From: Coriobacteriia bacterium
GTDB lineage: Bacteria; Actinomycetota; Coriobacteriia; Coriobacteriales; QAMH01
Reading direction: 5' to 3'
Length of the DNA stretch: 64,000 nt
NCBI GenBank assembly: GCA_003149935.1
Contig: QAMH01000005.1
Location: 95,204 to 159,203 of the forward strand
Both the position numbers and the translations under genes were made by a program. Position 1 is the first letter of the stretch. Each line of letters starts with the position of its first letter. A model generated the notes under the pieces. It did no database searches, was not told the DNA's origin, and saw only the letters and a list, made by a program, of their open reading frames with translations. Below are positions 15,965 to 24,441 of this stretch, one piece after another.

Positions 15965-17503
15965 ATGTCCGATACCACGACCGGCAACTCCAACAGGCGC
16001 TGCAGCTTCTGCGGCAAGACCGAAGAGGAAGCCGGCGGCGCGCTTGTGACGCTGCCTCCCAATACGCCCGTATGCCCCGCTTGCCTCGAGCGCGAGGTCA
16101 ACAAGATGTCGCAGCTCTTCGGGTTCACCACGCCAGGGCAGGGCGGCAGCGGCAATGGCGGCGACAAGCCCACGCGCACGACGACCGACGAGCAGGGTAA
16201 CCAGATCGAGGAAGTCGACGGTGAGCCCGTCGATGGCGAGAATTCCAACGACAATGCCAACAACGGCCCGTTTGGCGGTTGGAGTCCCATTGGCTTTTTC
16301 ACGGGCAGCGGCAGCGGCAGCCCCTTTGGCATGGGCGCGCCCGTGCAGCAGCCCAAGCGCAAGGAGGGCGAGCCTATCATGGCGCCCGTTCCCAAGCCGC
16401 ACGAGCTCAAGGCCCAGATCGACGAATACGTCGTCGGACAGGAACTCGCGAAGAAGATCGTGGCTGTGTCGACCTACAACCACTATAAGCGCTATGACGC
16501 CACGCAAAAGAGCGACGTGCAGATTGACAAAAGCAACATCCTCATGCTTGGCCCCACGGGCACGGGCAAGACCTACATCATCAAGACGCTCGCCAATCTG
16601 CTCGATGTGCCGCTGGCCATCGCGGATGCGACCACGCTTACCCAGGCCGGCTACGTCGGCGATGACATCGAGAGCATCATCACCAAGCTCATCACCGCGG
16701 CCGAGGGCGATATTGAACGAGCCGAGCATGGCATCGTCTACATTGACGAGATCGACAAGATCGCCAAGCGCAATGGCGGTCCCGAGGGTACGGGCGGCGG
16801 CCGTGATATCGGCGGCGAATCCGTCCAGCAGGGTCTGCTCAAGGTGCTCGAGGGCACGACTATGGAGGTGCCGCTTTCGGGTGGCATGAAGACGCCCTTC
16901 TCGCAGAACGCCACCATCGACACGAGCAACATCCTCTTCATCTGCGGTGGCGCCTTCCCCGGTCTGGACGACATCATCAAGAAGCGCCTCAACAAGAGCG
17001 CAGGCGTGGGCTTTGGCTCTGCCGTGCGCGAGAACTATGACGAGGACCGCGACATTCTCAAGAGCGTCAAGGTCGAAGACCTCAAGGAGTACGGTCTCAT
17101 TCCGGAGTTCCTCGGTCGTCTGCCCATCCTGTGCACGATGGAGGCTCTCGACGAGCAGATGCTCTTCGATATCCTCGTCAAGCCACATGACGCCATCATC
17201 AAGCAATATCAGGCCCTCATGGCCTTCGATGATGTCGAGCTCGAGTTCGACGATTCCGCCTTGCGCGAAATCGCTCGCCTGGCCCTCGAGCAGGATACGG
17301 GTGCACGAGCCCTGCGTGCCATCATCGAGCGCTTCATGCTTGACATCATGTACGAGGTTCCCAAGGACGACACGATTGGCTCGGTGGTGATCACCGGCGA
17401 TTATATCAGGGGTGAGGGCGCTCCGATCATCCGTCCGCGCGGCCAGCAGGCGCTGCCTGACACGTCGGACAGCCTGCTCCCCGAGGGCGAAACGGTGGCT
17501 TAA
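15965..17503 (+). CDS. clpX: ATP-dependent Clp protease ATPase subunit ClpX
   Basis: Hexameric AAA+ unfoldase that feeds substrates to ClpP. The 512-residue product has the N-terminal zinc-binding domain (Cys13, Cys16, Cys37, Cys40), Walker A GPTGTGKT (196-203), pore loop GYVG (229-232) and Walker B with DEID (261-264), followed by the C-terminal lid domain. It is about 90 residues longer than typical ClpX: a Gly/Asn/Asp-rich linker (about 55-140) separates the zinc finger from the ATPase core, and a short Gly-rich insertion (about 271-279) extends the loop before the RDIGGESVQQ stretch. No clpP or tig is in the window. It is convergent with the HAD phosphatase gene. Confidence 0.97.
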   Translation: MSDTTTGNSNRRCSFCGKTEEEAGGALVTLPPNTPVCPACLEREVNKMSQLFGFTTPGQGGSGNGGDKPTRTTTDEQGNQIEEVDGEPVDGENSNDNANNGPFGGWSPIGFFTGSGSGSPFGMGAPVQQPKRKEGEPIMAPVPKPHELKAQIDEYVVGQELAKKIVAVSTYNHYKRYDATQKSDVQIDKSNILMLGPTGTGKTYIIKTLANLLDVPLAIADATTLTQAGYVGDDIESIITKLITAAEGDIERAEHGIVYIDEIDKIAKRNGGPEGTGGGRDIGGESVQQGLLKVLEGTTMEVPLSGGMKTPFSQNATIDTSNILFICGGAFPGLDDIIKKRLNKSAGVGFGSAVRENYDEDRDILKSVKVEDLKEYGLIPEFLGRLPILCTMEALDEQMLFDILVKPHDAIIKQYQALMAFDDVELEFDDSALREIARLALEQDTGARALRAIIERFMLDIMYEVPKDDTIGSVVITGDYIRGEGAPIIRPRGQQALPDTSDSLLPEGETVA

Positions 17504-17526
17504 TCACGATAACTGGCGCGTGCTGG

Positions 17527-18297
17527 CTATTCTTCGATGAGCCCTAGCTTCACGCAGGCGTTCCAGATGCCGTCCTCGTCCACGCTGCTCGTCACGAGGT
17601 CGGCACGCTCCTTGAGCTCGGGTACGGCGTTGCCCATGGCGACGCTTGTCCATTCGGGACGAAACATGTCGACGTCGTTCGTACCGTCTCCAAAGACAAT
17701 GACGTCCTCGATGGGTGCATCGAGCAGCTTCATCATCTTTCGTATGCCGCGCGATTTGTCCGTTGGTTCGATGTAGATAAGCTCATCGGAATAGCGTGCC
17801 CAGGTCACACCCGTAAAGTCGATGGCCTGCTCATCGCCTTTCTTGCACGGGACGAAGATTTTGTAGATGGGATCAAGCGTATCGATATCGAGCGCGGGAT
17901 CGACGACGGGCGTGTAGTAAAGATGCGTGACGAGGCTCGCGTAGCGCTCGTCACGGGTCAGGCAGGTGCGTGCGTTTTCGCAGTTGACAGCCCAGGCCCA
18001 ACCTTCGTCATCGAGACGATGCGCGAAAGCGCGTGAGGGCTCGAGTGGCATGCCCTCGATGGAGATGAGCTTGCCATCGACGGTGACGGAGTTGCCGCCA
18101 TCGGCGACCATGGTATCGATGCCGCAAGGGGCAAGCACTTCAAGCGCATCCGATTGCAGGCGTCCTGTCGCGAGCGCGACGAAATGGCCGTTTTCGCGCA
18201 GCTTGTCGAGTGCGGCGCGTGCGGAAGCGGGGACGGCGTCAAGCGAGCGCGAGCGCAGAGTTCCATCGTAATCGAAAAAGCAGTATCTGCGTCGCAT
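17527..18297 (-). CDS. HAD superfamily Cof-type phosphatase
   Basis: The start at 18297 is chosen over 18342 because AGGAGGAG lies just upstream of it on the minus strand; this gives 256 residues. The N-terminal FFDYDGTLRS stretch is HAD motif I (Asp nucleophile and Asp acid), LATGR carries motif II, and FGDGTNDVDMF is motif IV. The cap between motifs II and III is the large alpha/beta type of Cof/YbiV phosphatases, which dephosphorylate sugar phosphates and flavin or pyridoxal phosphates in the cytoplasm. Gly at DYDG follows the second Asp as usual. The substrate is not predictable. It lies between convergent clpX and a divergent tRNA-Lys gene. Confidence 0.85.
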   Translation of the reverse strand: MRRRYCFFDYDGTLRSRSLDAVPASARAALDKLRENGHFVALATGRLQSDALEVLAPCGIDTMVADGGNSVTVDGKLISIEGMPLEPSRAFAHRLDDEGWAWAVNCENARTCLTRDERYASLVTHLYYTPVVDPALDIDTLDPIYKIFVPCKKGDEQAIDFTGVTWARYSDELIYIEPTDKSRGIRKMMKLLDAPIEDVIVFGDGTNDVDMFRPEWTSVAMGNAVPELKERADLVTSSVDEDGIWNACVKLGLIEE

Positions 18298-18381
18298 GGC
18301 GCTCCTCCTCGTGGGGTCATTCGTATTTTCCGAAGACGTCACGCTCGTGTCAATCTGCTAGAATGTCATGCGCTGCGCTGT

Positions 18382-18457
18382 GGGCCGTTAGCTCAGTTGG
18401 TAGAGCAGGGGACTTTTAATCCCAAGGTCTAGGGTTCGAACCCCTAACGGCCCACCA
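18382..18457 (+). tRNA. tRNA-Lys (TTT)
   Basis: Full cloverleaf: acceptor GGGCCGT (18382-18388) pairs with ACGGCCC (18447-18453), A discriminator and encoded CCA (18455-18457). The anticodon loop CTTTTAA places TTT at 18415-18417. GGTTCGAACCC forms the T arm. A TAGAAT -10 box lies at 18359-18364. Confidence 0.97.
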
Positions 18458-18524
18458 CCTCGCAGCAAACCATTCCCTGTTTAGTGCTATCGTAGGTCGC
18501 GCATAAAAGGGGATGATTATTCGC

Positions 18525-20513
18525 ATGGGTCTTACCAAAAAACAATGGATGATGCTTGTCGTCATCGTAATCGGCACGTTCGTTACCATTCTCAACCAGA
18601 CGCTTGTCACGCCAGCGCTTCCCGCCATCATGGCCGAGATGTCCATCGATGCGGCGACGGGCCAATGGCTTACCACGGGCTTCACGCTCGTGAACGCGAT
18701 CATGATTCCCATTACCGCCTACCTTCAGGACCGCTTCTCGGTACGCCGCCTCTTCCTCTTCTCCATGAGTGTCTTTGCCGTCGGATCCCTGCTTTGCGGA
18801 TGGGGACCCACCTTCGATGTTCTCCTGGCCGGACGTCTCGTCCAAGCTGTGGGTGCGGGCATACTCATGCCCATGTCGATGACCGTCTTACTCGTCATGT
18901 TTCCCGTCGACCGCAGGGGTTCGGCCATGGGTGTCTTCGGCCTCATCATCGCCTTTGCCCCGGCCATCGGCCCCACGATTTCGGGCATCATGGTCGATAC
19001 GGTCAACTGGCACGTCATGTTCTACGTCATCACGGGGCTTGTCGCCGTGGTCGTCATCGCCGCCGCCTTTCTCATCGAGCAGCGCAGTCCCAAGACCAAA
19101 GGCGACGCGGCGCTTGACCCGCTTTCCGTCGTGCTCTCCACGCTGGGCTTTGGCGGCTTGCTCTATGGGTTCAGCGTCTTTGGTTCCAACGGCATCGATC
19201 TCGTGAGTGGTATTACCATTCTCGTTGGTTGTGCATGCATCGTCTGGTTCTTCTTCAGGCAGTTGCATCTCGAGACGCCCATGCTGCGCGTGCGCATTCT
19301 CTTCAATCGCAACTTCCTCATCGCGACCATCATCGGCATGCTCGTTCAGGCATCCCTGCTCGTGGCACCTGTGCTCATGCCCATCTACATCCAGGACCTC
19401 ATGGGTCTTTCGGCTACGATGTCCGGCCTTGTCATCATGCCCGGTGCCATCATTATGGGCATCATGAACCCCATTGCAGGGCGCATTTTCGATAAGCACG
19501 GTGCACGCGCTATGGGCATCATCGGCATGCTCCTGCTCGCGGCAACCACGCTGGGTTTCGTCTTTGTCGGAACGAACACGTCAATCGCCGTCATCACGGT
19601 TCTGTTTGCCGTGCGCATGTTCTCGATGGCGCTCGTGAACATGCCCATCACCACCTGGGGCATGAACGCGCTCGACACCAAGTTCATGAATCACGGCACG
19701 TCCATCAACAATACGTTGCGTCAGGTTGCCGGCTCGCTTGGCACGGCGCTCATCGTCTCGATCTACACGGCGGCACAGGTGCAGATCGGTGGTCCCAACC
19801 CTCCGATCGAGGCATCCATGACCGCGTTCAACATCGCCTTCATGATCTGCACGGCGCTCGTGCTTATCGGCGCGATCCTCACGATCATCTTCGTGAAGGG
19901 AAAGCCCGGCACGATCGAGGCGACGGGTGCCGAGGGCGAAACCGTGCACGAGCGTGGTGTTGCTGGCGAGAACAAGACCCTGCTCGAGCGCATCATGAAG
20001 CGCGACGTATACGTGCTGCGTAGCGATGACACGGTGCAAGCGGCCATGCAGCTCTTCATCAACGAGGGCATCAGCGCCTGTCCTATCGTCGACCATGACG
20101 ATAGGCCCGTTGGCTTCATTTCCGATGGCGACATACTCAAGAACCTCGCGCGCAATTCCAGGTCCTTCATGGACCCGGTGGCGCTCATCGCCATGACGGC
20201 GCAGGACAAGCGCGGTTACGACGAGAAACTCGAGGAACTTATGGAGAAACCCGTCGCCTCCATCGGCACGCGTAACTTCCTGAGCGTCAACGTGCACGAG
20301 AGCATCGACGAGGTGTGCCGCGTGCTAGCCGACAATCATCTCAAGAAGGTGCCGGTCATGGAGGACGGCAAGATTTGCGGCATCATCAATCGCAGCGACA
20401 TCACCCGCTATTCCATGGAGGCATATCTCGAGGGTCGTCCCGAGGATGCGGTCTATTGCGAAGCCGAAGGTGACGGAACCAAGTGCGAATGCGAGCCCGA
20501 ACACGTATCATAG
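18525..20513 (+). CDS. MFS multidrug exporter (DHA2) with C-terminal CBS pair
   Basis: The product (662 residues from 18525; an ATG at 18513 directly abuts AAAAGGGG and is less likely) begins with a 14-helix EmrB/QacA-type transporter of about 460 residues: the TPALPAIMAEM and TGFTLVNAIMIPITAYLQDRF stretches are typical of DHA2 drug:proton antiporters. A hydrophilic linker leads to two CBS domains, about 490-550 (MKRDVYVLRSDDTVQAAM... VGFISDGDIL) and 575-640 (VNVHESIDEVCRVL... GIINRSDITR). CBS pairs bind adenine nucleotides or related ligands and usually gate channels and transporters; attachment to an MFS drug exporter is unusual. The tail ends in an acidic Cys/Glu-rich stretch. Likely an energy- or nucleotide-gated exporter; substrate unknown. 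Confidence 0.88.
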   Translation: MGLTKKQWMMLVVIVIGTFVTILNQTLVTPALPAIMAEMSIDAATGQWLTTGFTLVNAIMIPITAYLQDRFSVRRLFLFSMSVFAVGSLLCGWGPTFDVLLAGRLVQAVGAGILMPMSMTVLLVMFPVDRRGSAMGVFGLIIAFAPAIGPTISGIMVDTVNWHVMFYVITGLVAVVVIAAAFLIEQRSPKTKGDAALDPLSVVLSTLGFGGLLYGFSVFGSNGIDLVSGITILVGCACIVWFFFRQLHLETPMLRVRILFNRNFLIATIIGMLVQASLLVAPVLMPIYIQDLMGLSATMSGLVIMPGAIIMGIMNPIAGRIFDKHGARAMGIIGMLLLAATTLGFVFVGTNTSIAVITVLFAVRMFSMALVNMPITTWGMNALDTKFMNHGTSINNTLRQVAGSLGTALIVSIYTAAQVQIGGPNPPIEASMTAFNIAFMICTALVLIGAILTIIFVKGKPGTIEATGAEGETVHERGVAGENKTLLERIMKRDVYVLRSDDTVQAAMQLFINEGISACPIVDHDDRPVGFISDGDILKNLARNSRSFMDPVALIAMTAQDKRGYDEKLEELMEKPVASIGTRNFLSVNVHESIDEVCRVLADNHLKKVPVMEDGKICGIINRSDITRYSMEAYLEGRPEDAVYCEAEGDGTKCECEPEHVS

Positions 20514-20543
20514 GGCAGTACACGTACGTTGATCGCGAGGAAG

Positions 20544-21347
20544 ATGGCTAAGACGGTCACGATAGAGGCAAACGCAAATGACGCGACGCTCGTCGTCGAC
20601 TTCGACGTGTTTTCGTACATGCTCGATATCGGCGAGGCGATGCTCACGTCCGGCGCCGACGTTCACACCGTCGAACACACGCTTGCACGTATGGGAAGGG
20701 CCTACGGCGCCTACAAGATGAACGTGCTCGTCATCACGGCCGTCATCATCGTGACCATCACGCTGCCGGGTGATGTTGAGAAGACGATGTCCCGACGCAT
20801 CGCCAACGAGGGCTCGACCAACTTCGATCGTCTGGAGGCCCTGAGCAAGTTGTGCGAGGAGTGCTGCCAGACGCCCTTGCCGGCCCAGGAGCTTCGCAGG
20901 AGGCTCGACCGCATCAAGGGCAAGCCCTTCCCGAAGCTGTCACTGTATCTGGGTGGTGCGCTATCGGCCGGTGGGTTTGCCATCTTTTTTGGTGGCACCA
21001 TTCTCGATGGCATTATGTCGGCCCTCATCGCGCTGTTCGTGTGCGCTGCGCTCAAGTATTTCCGTCCTATCACGCCCAATACGATCGTCTTCAATTTCGC
21101 GACCTCGCTTGTCACTGGCCTGATCATCTGCCTTGTCGCCAGGTTCGTCTCGCACATGTCCATCGACATGGCGATTATCGGCGTGATCATGCTCTTGATT
21201 CCCGGCGTTGCCATCACGAACGCGACGCGTGACATGCTATCGGGCGACACCATATCCGGCGTCATGCGTTTTATCGAGAGCCTGCTTTGGGCCACGTCCC
21301 TCGCGCTCGGCTTCATGGCCGCGCTTTGGATAGCGTCGTTGGTATAG
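20544..21347 (+). CDS. ThrE-like threonine/serine exporter, N-terminal half
   Basis: Start at ATG 20544 (a TTG at 20529 is in frame; GAGGAAG gives a short-spaced ribosome site). The 267-residue product has a soluble N-terminal part (about 100 residues: MLTSGADVHTVEHTLARMGRAYG and so on, a DUF1212 hallmark) followed by about five hydrophobic segments. It matches the larger half of the ThrE threonine/serine exporter family (Pfam ThrE, PF06738). The smaller half is the next gene, 9 bp downstream, so the exporter is split into two proteins as in many Firmicutes, unlike the single-chain Corynebacterium protein. Function: export of threonine/serine or, in some gut bacteria, related small organic acids. 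Confidence 0.85.
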   Translation: MAKTVTIEANANDATLVVDFDVFSYMLDIGEAMLTSGADVHTVEHTLARMGRAYGAYKMNVLVITAVIIVTITLPGDVEKTMSRRIANEGSTNFDRLEALSKLCEECCQTPLPAQELRRRLDRIKGKPFPKLSLYLGGALSAGGFAIFFGGTILDGIMSALIALFVCAALKYFRPITPNTIVFNFATSLVTGLIICLVARFVSHMSIDMAIIGVIMLLIPGVAITNATRDMLSGDTISGVMRFIESLLWATSLALGFMAALWIASLV

Positions 21348-21356
21348 GAGTGGCGG

Positions 21357-21848
21357 ATGGATTACCCCTTTCCCATAATGCTTCTCGTCACGCTCGTCGC
21401 GTCGCTCGGCTTCGCGCTGTTCTTCAATGTGAACAAGCGCCGTATCATCCCCGCAACTCTTGGCGGCGTGTTCACGTGGGCAATCTACTATGCGCTCTCC
21501 CTGCACATCGAGGGCGTCTTCATTCCCGTCGTGATTGCGAGCATCTTTGCAGCCGTGTTTGCCGAGACGATGTCGCGCATCACCCACACGCCCGTGACCG
21601 GTTTCTTCATCATCTCGGTCATCCCGCTTATTCCAGGACGCGCCTTGTATTACACGATGTATAACGCGGTGAGCGGGAATCTATCCGCATGCGGGGAGTT
21701 CGGCATCATGACCATGCTGTATGCGGGAGGCATAGCCGTTGGCATCTGCGTCGTCACTGCCGTGGTGCAGACCTGGGACGTGTGGGCTGCCGACAAGGCC
21801 AAGCGCCTCGCGAGGATGGTGAGGAAGCAGGCGCGTCGCAAGGCCTGA
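21357..21848 (+). CDS. ThrE-like exporter, C-terminal half (ThrE_2 type)
   Basis: A 163-residue membrane protein with about five hydrophobic segments and a short basic cytoplasmic tail (KAKRLARMVRKQARRKA). It matches the ThrE_2 (PF12821) family, including the TPVTGFFIISVIPLIPG stretch that is a conserved helix of that half. AGGAG lies just before its ATG and overlaps the end of the preceding gene region, so the two halves are co-translated and should form one transporter. Nothing in the sequence shows the substrate beyond family membership. Confidence 0.83.
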   Translation: MDYPFPIMLLVTLVASLGFALFFNVNKRRIIPATLGGVFTWAIYYALSLHIEGVFIPVVIASIFAAVFAETMSRITHTPVTGFFIISVIPLIPGRALYYTMYNAVSGNLSACGEFGIMTMLYAGGIAVGICVVTAVVQTWDVWAADKAKRLARMVRKQARRKA

Positions 21849-21908
21849 GAGCCTATAATGGGCGCTGCACGTCATGCGATTGCCCATGTCTTCGTGTAGG
21901 GAGCCGCC

Positions 21909-22796
21909 ATGCGCTATACCAAGCCGCAACACCAGACGCCGTCGGTCATGAACTGCCCCATGCTGCAAATTGTCACGGGCTGCACGCACAACAAATGCCA
22001 TTTCTGCGATATCTTCCGTGATGTTGAGTTTCGGGTGTCTCCGCGCGAGGAAATCGTCGAGGACCTCGAAGAGCTCGCGAAGACCATACGCCCCAACCAG
22101 CATCGCATCAACCTCACGGGCGGCAATCCATATGCGCTCTCGGCGCAGCGCCTCGTGCCCATCCTCGAACTCATCAAGGAGAAGCTTCCGAGCATCACGA
22201 GCTTCGGTGGTTTTTGCCGCATTGCCGATATCCAGAACAAGAGCGATGAAGACCTCAAGCTGCTCGCTTCGCATGGCGTCGACGACTTGAGCATCGGTGC
22301 CGAGAGCGGCTATGACCCGGCGCTCGCGTTCATGGAGAAGGGGCATACGGCGGCAGATGTTGCCGAGCAGGGCAAACGGCTGCATGATGCCGGCATCGAC
22401 TTCACGTACTTCTACCTCACGGGCATGGCCGGCGCTGGCAAGGGGCAGGAAAACGCCGTTGCAAGTGCCAAGGTCTTTAGCGAGGCGGCTCCGGGTCACA
22501 TCCTCGTCGTGACCATTACGCCGACGGCGACCTGGCCACTTGCCGATGACATAGCGGCGGGCAGGTGGGCACCGCCTGACGAAATCGAGATGATCGAGGA
22601 AATACGCACCTTCATCGAGAACCTCGACTGCAAGACGTACGTCAATTGCTCGCACGACACCGATATCGTGCGTTTCGAGGGCCTCGTGCCCAAAGACCAG
22701 GAGAACATGCTCAAGCTCATCGACGATCGCCTTCCCAAGGTCAATCCGGCTGCGGCGCGCAAGATGCGCGAGTTCATCCACAAGGCGACGTTCTAG
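21909..22796 (+). CDS. Radical SAM protein
   Basis: Product of 295 residues with the cluster motif Cys25-x4-Cys30-x2-Cys33 in GCTHNKCHFC, the spacing seen in a family of HemN/Elp3-like radical SAM proteins that start with a short PSVMNCPMLQIVTGC lead-in. LTGGNPY is the SAM-binding GGE-like motif and IGAESGYD the following strand. The family is often annotated as coproporphyrinogen oxidase-like but lacks the HemN features, so the function is open. A GGGAG ribosome site precedes the ATG. Its neighbour 13 bp downstream is an uncharacterised Cys-rich protein, possibly a substrate or partner. Confidence 0.85.
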   Translation: MRYTKPQHQTPSVMNCPMLQIVTGCTHNKCHFCDIFRDVEFRVSPREEIVEDLEELAKTIRPNQHRINLTGGNPYALSAQRLVPILELIKEKLPSITSFGGFCRIADIQNKSDEDLKLLASHGVDDLSIGAESGYDPALAFMEKGHTAADVAEQGKRLHDAGIDFTYFYLTGMAGAGKGQENAVASAKVFSEAAPGHILVVTITPTATWPLADDIAAGRWAPPDEIEMIEEIRTFIENLDCKTYVNCSHDTDIVRFEGLVPKDQENMLKLIDDRLPKVNPAAARKMREFIHKATF

Positions 22797-22809
22797 GAAG
22801 GGAAAAGAC

Positions 22810-23364
22810 GTGGAGATATCCCAGGGCTACGTGGAGAGTGCGGCGCTTGCGAGCATACCGCCCGTTGACGGCTGCTCTTTCACGCTGCTGCGACCTGCAG
22901 ATACGCCTGATGACGCGCGAGGCGATGCGTATCTCGCGCAAATCGATGCGATGGGCAATCGCGAGGTCATCGCCTTTATCGACATGTCATGCGGCGTGGC
23001 ATATCGTTGCGACTGCATGGCAAGTGACGCGTGTCCTAACCCGCGCGATGCGGGCGACGAGCCGCTCGTCAAGCTCGTGGGGGATATCGCGGGTGATACG
23101 GGCCAGCTTGTCATCAAGCAGCCCGAGGGTCATTGGCGACGCTACAGTCGTTGGGATCGCTTGCCCAAACCGCCCGCCACGCAGCCCCATGCCGTGGTGC
23201 GTACCCTGCCGCAGTGCGGATGCGGTGGCTATCTGGGCGCACCCATGATGTTTGACTCCTTCGAGGAGATGCTCGCGTATTTCTTCGTCGTTTTCTCGGA
23301 TGTGCAGGCCGTCAATGACAAACATGCCGCCATACTCAACGGCGACACCTGCTGTTCCATCTAG
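22810..23364 (+). CDS. Uncharacterised Cys-rich protein
   Basis: Starts with GTG at 22810, preceded by GGAAGGGAAAA. The 184-residue product has no signal peptide or membrane segment. It contains ten cysteines in clusters: CGVAYRCDCMASDAC in the middle, QCGCGG later, and CCSI at the very end. No family is recognised. It is 13 bp after the radical SAM gene and probably cotranscribed. The Cys pattern could bind a metal or be a modification target; both are speculation. Confidence 0.65.
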   Translation: MEISQGYVESAALASIPPVDGCSFTLLRPADTPDDARGDAYLAQIDAMGNREVIAFIDMSCGVAYRCDCMASDACPNPRDAGDEPLVKLVGDIAGDTGQLVIKQPEGHWRRYSRWDRLPKPPATQPHAVVRTLPQCGCGGYLGAPMMFDSFEEMLAYFFVVFSDVQAVNDKHAAILNGDTCCSI

Positions 23365-23434
23365 ACGAGCACGTCGACGATTGGTGCTACCATCTCGAAG
23401 AAGATAATGGACGCGTGGAGGGGAAAGGACGAAC

Positions 23435-23911
23435 ATGAGCGAACTCGTGCGCTTTTCCGTGGCAATGCCCGAGGACTTGATGGATGAGCTCGACCGGTAC
23501 ACGGCGCGCCGTGGCATCGCAAAGAATCGCTCCGAGGCCATCCGTGACCTCGTGCGTGGCGCTCTTATCGAGGAGGAGGTCGAGGATCCGGAGTCGAGCA
23601 TCTTTGGCACGCTCACCATGGTCTTCAACCATCATTCCAACGATCTGCGCGATAAACTCGATGCCATCCAACACGAGCATGTCGATGAGATCGTCTCGAC
23701 CGTCCACGTGCACCTCGATGAGGAGAACTGTCTCGAGGTGGTGCTCATGCGCGGACAGAGCAAGGTAATTCGTTCAATTGCCGATGCGCTGCTCGGCACC
23801 AAGGGCGTACTGCATGGCAAGCTCGTCGTGACGACAACCGATGCCGCCCAGATGCATAGCCACGGTCATACCCATGGTCATGAGCATGGGGAGCACGCGC
23901 ATACGCATTAG
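23435..23911 (+). CDS. nikR: Nickel-responsive regulator NikR
   Basis: Ribbon-helix-helix repressor of 158 residues. The N-terminal RFSVAMPEDLMDELD and KNRSEAIRDLVRGAL form the DNA-binding fold; the C-terminal ACT-like domain holds the nickel ligands His80, His91, His93 and Cys99, offset by four from E. coli NikR (76, 87, 89, 95). The protein ends with a His-rich tail (HSHGHTHGHEHGEHAHTH), which E. coli NikR lacks and which could store or buffer nickel. No nickel transporter or hydrogenase gene is in the window, so its targets lie elsewhere. Its stop codon overlaps the stop of the convergent tatA gene by 2-3 bases. Confidence 0.93.
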   Translation: MSELVRFSVAMPEDLMDELDRYTARRGIAKNRSEAIRDLVRGALIEEEVEDPESSIFGTLTMVFNHHSNDLRDKLDAIQHEHVDEIVSTVHVHLDEENCLEVVLMRGQSKVIRSIADALLGTKGVLHGKLVVTTTDAAQMHSHGHTHGHEHGEHAHTH

Positions 23912-24276
23912 GCGCTTGGAGTATCGTCCTTCGAGGTCTTGGTGGGTTCGGGCTTCTCGTCCTTCTCGGCTGTCTGGGTAGATTCAGGCTTCTCGTCTGC
24001 CGTCTTGGCAGGCTCGCTCTCGTCGTCATCCTCAAACATCTTGTCGACGCGGTTCTGGAAGCTTTCGACCTTGTCGAGCACCGTATCCTTGTCGATGTGG
24101 TTGAGATCGACATCGCTGCCTGCTGCCTTGGCGCCATTCTCGATGCCCTTTTTGGCGGCCTTGCCTGTCTCCTTCACCTGCTTGTTGAGTTTCTTGAAGA
24201 GGACAGGGCCAAAGAGGATGCACACGATTGCCAAAATGATGAGCAATTCGGGAAGACCGAGGCCGAATATTCTCAT
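23908..24276 (-). CDS. tatA: Twin-arginine translocase subunit TatA/TatB
   Basis: The start at 24276 gives a 122-residue protein beginning MRIFGLGLPELLIILAIV, the single N-terminal helix with the conserved Glu of TatA/TatB, then an FGP hinge and an amphipathic helix (KKLNKQVKETGKAAKKGIENG). A long acidic Glu/Asp/Lys/Pro/Thr-rich tail follows. TatA/B builds the pore or receptor that moves folded proteins with twin-arginine signals out of the cytoplasm. No tatC is adjacent. The tail is longer than in minimal TatA, so TatB cannot be excluded. It is convergent with nikR, sharing the TTAG at 23908-23911. Confidence 0.85.
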   Translation of the reverse strand: MRIFGLGLPELLIILAIVCILFGPVLFKKLNKQVKETGKAAKKGIENGAKAAGSDVDLNHIDKDTVLDKVESFQNRVDKMFEDDDESEPAKTADEKPESTQTAEKDEKPEPTKTSKDDTPSA

Positions 24277-24441
24277 GACAGGTTCCAAACTCTTGATGCT
24301 TGCGAAGTGGGACACATGATACCCCAAGCCGCTTGCATCGGACATCGATACCGCAGAATGCCCATTTTCTGCACGTTCGGTGCGATAAGATAGGTTCAGT
24401 ATTGTGAACGGATTCACACGGCGACAGGGAAGGACCTCATC

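Noticed and set aside
23870..23910. Short repeated CATGGTCAT-like units as a possible CRISPR or tandem repeat
   Set aside because: They encode the His-rich tail of NikR; no spacers or cas genes are present.
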